Assembly: GCF_052060035.1 (NCBI RefSeq)
Contig: NZ_JBPOEA010000005.1
Span: 118,504 to 182,503 of the forward strand
Source: Fodinibius sp052060035
GTDB lineage: Bacteria > Bacteroidota > Rhodothermia > Balneolales > Balneolaceae
Direction: 5' to 3'
Length of the DNA: 64,000 nt
Shown here: positions 61,798 through 64,000 of the stretch, one piece after another
Layout: every line of letters starts with the position of its first letter
Position numbering within the stretch: the first letter of the stretch is position 1
The notes under the pieces: generated by a model
Database searches by the model: none
Told to the model about the DNA's origin: nothing
Seen by the model: the letters and a program-made list of their open reading frames with translations, nothing else
Position numbers and translations under genes: made by a program

Positions 61798-62901
61798 ATG
61801 CCACTTTATATGGATATTCATTTTGTTGACGAGGTATCTGTAGAGGATACACGAGAAGCCCATCTCAAGGATTTGGCCGTACAGGAGAAGTATGGAGTCA
61901 AATACCATCAATACTGGTATAATGAAGAAGCTGGAACCATATATTGTCTGATGGAAGGTCCGGACAAAGAATCATGTGCAGCCACACACAGAGAAGCCAA
62001 TGGTGTTGCAGCTTGCCAGATTACAGAAGTGGAAGGTGGGTTGTACGATCTTTTTATGGGAGAAAATCAAAAAGTAGATCAGGGACTGGTTCGGCAAGAA
62101 AATGGCAAGATCGATACAGGGTATCGCTATATCCTTACTCTCGATATTATAGCTAAAACTATTAGCAAAAAATCCATCAATTTTAACCAGCTAAAACTGC
62201 CTGAAAAAGCCAAAAATATAGCCCTTCAGTGGATTGCTGAATACAACGGAAAAGAAGTTCGAACAAGTGGTTTTGATAGTATCGTCGCTGTGTTCAAAAC
62301 TCCTGAAAAAGTGCTTCAATGTGCTCACGAAATTCAAAAAGAATTACTGGAGGACCACGGCAATTCTGATCCGGATTCAGTTGATGTCATATTCAATATG
62401 GGGATCAGTGTGGGCCAGCCCTTAACAGAGAAGGAGGGATTCTTTGTTGAGGCCATACGGATGAGCCAACGTTTATGTTTAATTGCAGGTGAGAATGAAA
62501 TTATCACATCAACACTTTTTGAAGAACTCTGCGATCTAAATGAATCTATTAAAACCCATATTAGCTTTCGAACCATCAAGCCTGCGGAACAGCAATTTTT
62601 AGACAACCTGCTAGACATTGTTGAGAACAGGATTTCCGATCATGACTTTGGCGTTCATTACCTAAGCCGCGATATGGGCATAAGTCGGCCACAACTCTAC
62701 AGGAAAATAACCGCCCTTACCAACCGGTCTCCAGTTACATTCATTCGAGATATTCGCTTAACTAAAGCTCTTTCTCTAATTAAAGAAAACAAATACAACC
62801 TCTCTGAAATAGCCCTGGAAATAGGATACCACAGCCCTTCCTATTTCTCCAAATGCTTCCGTGATAAATTTGGTGTCAAAGCATCATGCATAGCCGTTTA
62901 A
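61798..62901 (+). CDS. DUF4242-cyclase-like-AraC fusion regulator
   Basis: 367 residues. DUF4242 domain at 1-85 (PLYMDIHFVDEVSVEDTREA, a ferredoxin-like fold that binds nickel in some relatives). Residues about 108-250 resemble a class III nucleotide cyclase: LTLDIIAKT (113-121) keeps the first metal Asp and SGFDSIVAVF (157-166) the second, then GISVG (202-206). C-terminal AraC double HTH (about 265-365: MGISRPQLYRKITALTNRSP, GYHSPSYFSKCFRDKFGVK). Probably a transcription regulator controlled by a bound ligand or nucleotide. Whether the cyclase part is active is unknown. Confidence 0.75.
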   Translation: MPLYMDIHFVDEVSVEDTREAHLKDLAVQEKYGVKYHQYWYNEEAGTIYCLMEGPDKESCAATHREANGVAACQITEVEGGLYDLFMGENQKVDQGLVRQENGKIDTGYRYILTLDIIAKTISKKSINFNQLKLPEKAKNIALQWIAEYNGKEVRTSGFDSIVAVFKTPEKVLQCAHEIQKELLEDHGNSDPDSVDVIFNMGISVGQPLTEKEGFFVEAIRMSQRLCLIAGENEIITSTLFEELCDLNESIKTHISFRTIKPAEQQFLDNLLDIVENRISDHDFGVHYLSRDMGISRPQLYRKITALTNRSPVTFIRDIRLTKALSLIKENKYNLSEIALEIGYHSPSYFSKCFRDKFGVKASCIAV

Positions 62902-63072
62902 CATACTTCGGTCTTCCCTTCTTCTAGCAGACGATGAATCAAAATTTACATTCATTGATTGAAATGTGATGGAATAATGCCCTTCATCTCAGATATATTG
63001 ATTTATGATAATGCAACATTAAACCAGCAATGGTGGATTTTGCAAGTAACCAACACATAAAATCATACAATC

Positions 63073-63582
63073 ATGAACACAACAAAAAACATAGCATTCA
63101 TTATAGCACTCTTTTATTTCATCGCAGGATGTGATGTAAATGCAGCAGATAACAAATGTAATGACCAGCCGGTCAATCTCCTCACAGAACAATTCCAGGA
63201 ATCGCAGGCTGAAATACAAATCGTATTAGACGGGATATTTAGCAGTATTCAGGATAACGATGCCGATAAGCTAATCTCCTATCATGCTTATGGAGAAAAG
63301 TTCACGGAATTCAGAGATAGCGAGCCGCGATTTAATTCCCAGGATAACGAAACGTATGAACGAGGATTCGTGGGAGCAATCTCCGGCTTTGACTATAATC
63401 TCGGGGATCTGAAAATTGCCGTTTATGGCGATGTAGCAGTGGTCACCTTCCATGCGGATTTTCGACCGACCATCGGTGAAGAGGTTATGCAGATATGGGG
63501 ATCTACAACACTGGTATTTGTCAAAACCATAAATGGCTGGAAAATTACACACGAACACCATTCACCGCTTAATGTCAGTTAA
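63073..63582 (+). CDS. NTF2/SnoaL-like secreted lipoprotein
   Basis: 169 residues. Signal peptide with lipobox FIAGC. The mature part is one NTF2-like (SnoaL) domain: IVLDGIFSSIQDNDADKLIS, then FHADFRPTIGEEVMQIWGST and WKITHEHHSPLN, the typical helical cone and curved sheet ending 'W.I.H.H.S'. The function is unknown; such proteins bind or modify small molecules. Located 171 bases downstream of the fusion regulator, possibly its target. Confidence 0.8.
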   Translation: MNTTKNIAFIIALFYFIAGCDVNAADNKCNDQPVNLLTEQFQESQAEIQIVLDGIFSSIQDNDADKLISYHAYGEKFTEFRDSEPRFNSQDNETYERGFVGAISGFDYNLGDLKIAVYGDVAVVTFHADFRPTIGEEVMQIWGSTTLVFVKTINGWKITHEHHSPLNVS

Positions 63583-64000
63583 AAACGCATCATCCAACGA
63601 GAGACGCTTCAAGCGTTCCAGTGTTTCACGGGATGCTTGAAGCCTCCTTGTTTGCTGGCACTCAAATCTTTAGATAACCTTCTAGCTAATGTTGATTTTC
63701 CAACTCTTGTAGTCCCATCAATACCTATAAATGTATATTCCTCACTCTCTATATATTCCAGAACTTCTTTGTAATTACTTACTGCCATTATGTTTGAATT
63801 AACAAACGTAACAACCTTGCGCATAAAGGAGGTACAAAATGACGGTGAATTTGTATCAAAATGGACTAGGAAAATGACAAGATCGAAACTAGCAGTCGAG
63901 GGCGAGGCCCGTCCCCTTAATGTGTATTCTAAGACTAAGTCAAGTCATTTCACTGCCTCGTGTTGATGTATTTTTACGTATGGGGTTCCTCGATCAATAA
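63583..64000. other. End region: truncated kinase, hairpin and strong ribosome site
   Basis: It holds the - strand P-loop fragment (63609-63824), a GCTTCAAGC / GCTTGAAGC inverted repeat (63606-63643) and a near-perfect AAAGGAGGT with 5-base spacing to an ATG at 63839. That + strand frame stops after 12 codons (MTVNLYQNGLGK); a second frame begins MTRSKLAVEGEARPLNV and stops after 30. Confidence 0.5.
63609..63824 (-). pseudogene. Truncated P-loop kinase N-terminus
   Basis: 71 residues, MRKVVTF... (or from MAVSN at 63788). FIGIDGTTRVGKSTLARRLS is a Walker A of a nucleoside or uridine-type kinase. After SKDLSASKQ the sequence turns unrelated and stops, so the remaining ~100 residues of a normal kinase are missing. 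Truncated gene remnant, or a small gene of unclear role. Confidence 0.55.

Noticed and set aside
1..64000. tRNA, rRNA, CRISPR or intact transposase
   Set aside because: None seen on reading either strand; a covariance-model and repeat search would be needed to exclude small RNAs.

Overview
The window looks like a chromosome segment from the FCB (Bacteroidota-like) group, most like a halophilic or marine Balneolota/Rhodothermota relative (Fodinibius/Gracilimonas type). This is inferred from the gene repertoire: Kdp with a split KdpD and a sigma-54 regulator, TorF-like porin, SLBB export-type protein, short AraC regulators, many lipoproteins and DUF6064/DUF6544-type proteins. Many starts also lack a Shine-Dalgarno site. 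No rRNA, tRNA, CRISPR array or intact transposase was recognised.

Layout. 1-9.1 kb: mixed chromosomal genes (DUF3095, UPF0489, a serine hydrolase, DoxX, an MliC-type lipoprotein) with two decayed genes. 9.1-21.5 kb: cation block with a Na+/Ca2+-type exchanger, TrkH plus TrkA, a broken KtrA, kdpFABC with an extra small membrane gene and a TorF-like porin, a second TrkA and a tandem-USP protein. 21.8-23 kb: two coiled-coil lipoproteins. 23.1-42.8 kb: a block rich in secreted or membrane hydrolases (five beta-lactamase-fold serine hydrolases in the window, four of them here; two alpha/beta hydrolases; a HExxH protein; a CPBP protease) and a nine-gene + strand run (28.8-36.7 kb). The block is bracketed by two same-orientation copies of the 3' end of an SLBB gene. 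43.6-48 kb: a P1B-4 metal ATPase, a small membrane protein, an AraC regulator and a cupin. 48.4-59.1 kb: a KdpD-like/histidine kinase/NtrC-type regulator operon, an APC permease with two USP domains, and a KtrB/KtrA pair. 59.2-60.5 kb: three decayed genes (fructose-1,6-bisphosphatase end, outer-membrane protein start, OmpA-like lipoprotein). 60.7-64 kb: ferritin, a DUF4242-cyclase-AraC fusion, an NTF2-like lipoprotein and a truncated P-loop kinase.

How it works together. The strongest new signal is regulatory. Sigma-54-like -24/-12 elements (TGGCAYN-N4-YTKC type) precede trkH, the kdp operon, the kdpD-like operon, the permease-USP gene and the 28.8 kb operon. A dyad TATCCCAT-N-ATGGGATA lies 122-123 bp upstream of two of these promoters, and a degenerate copy lies 138 bp upstream of the trkH promoter. 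The NtrC-family regulator encoded at 51.4 kb has an intact GAFTGA loop and is the natural candidate to bind the dyad. I propose a sigma-54 potassium/osmotic-stress regulon that unites dispersed Kdp, Trk and permease-USP genes under a split KdpD sensor.
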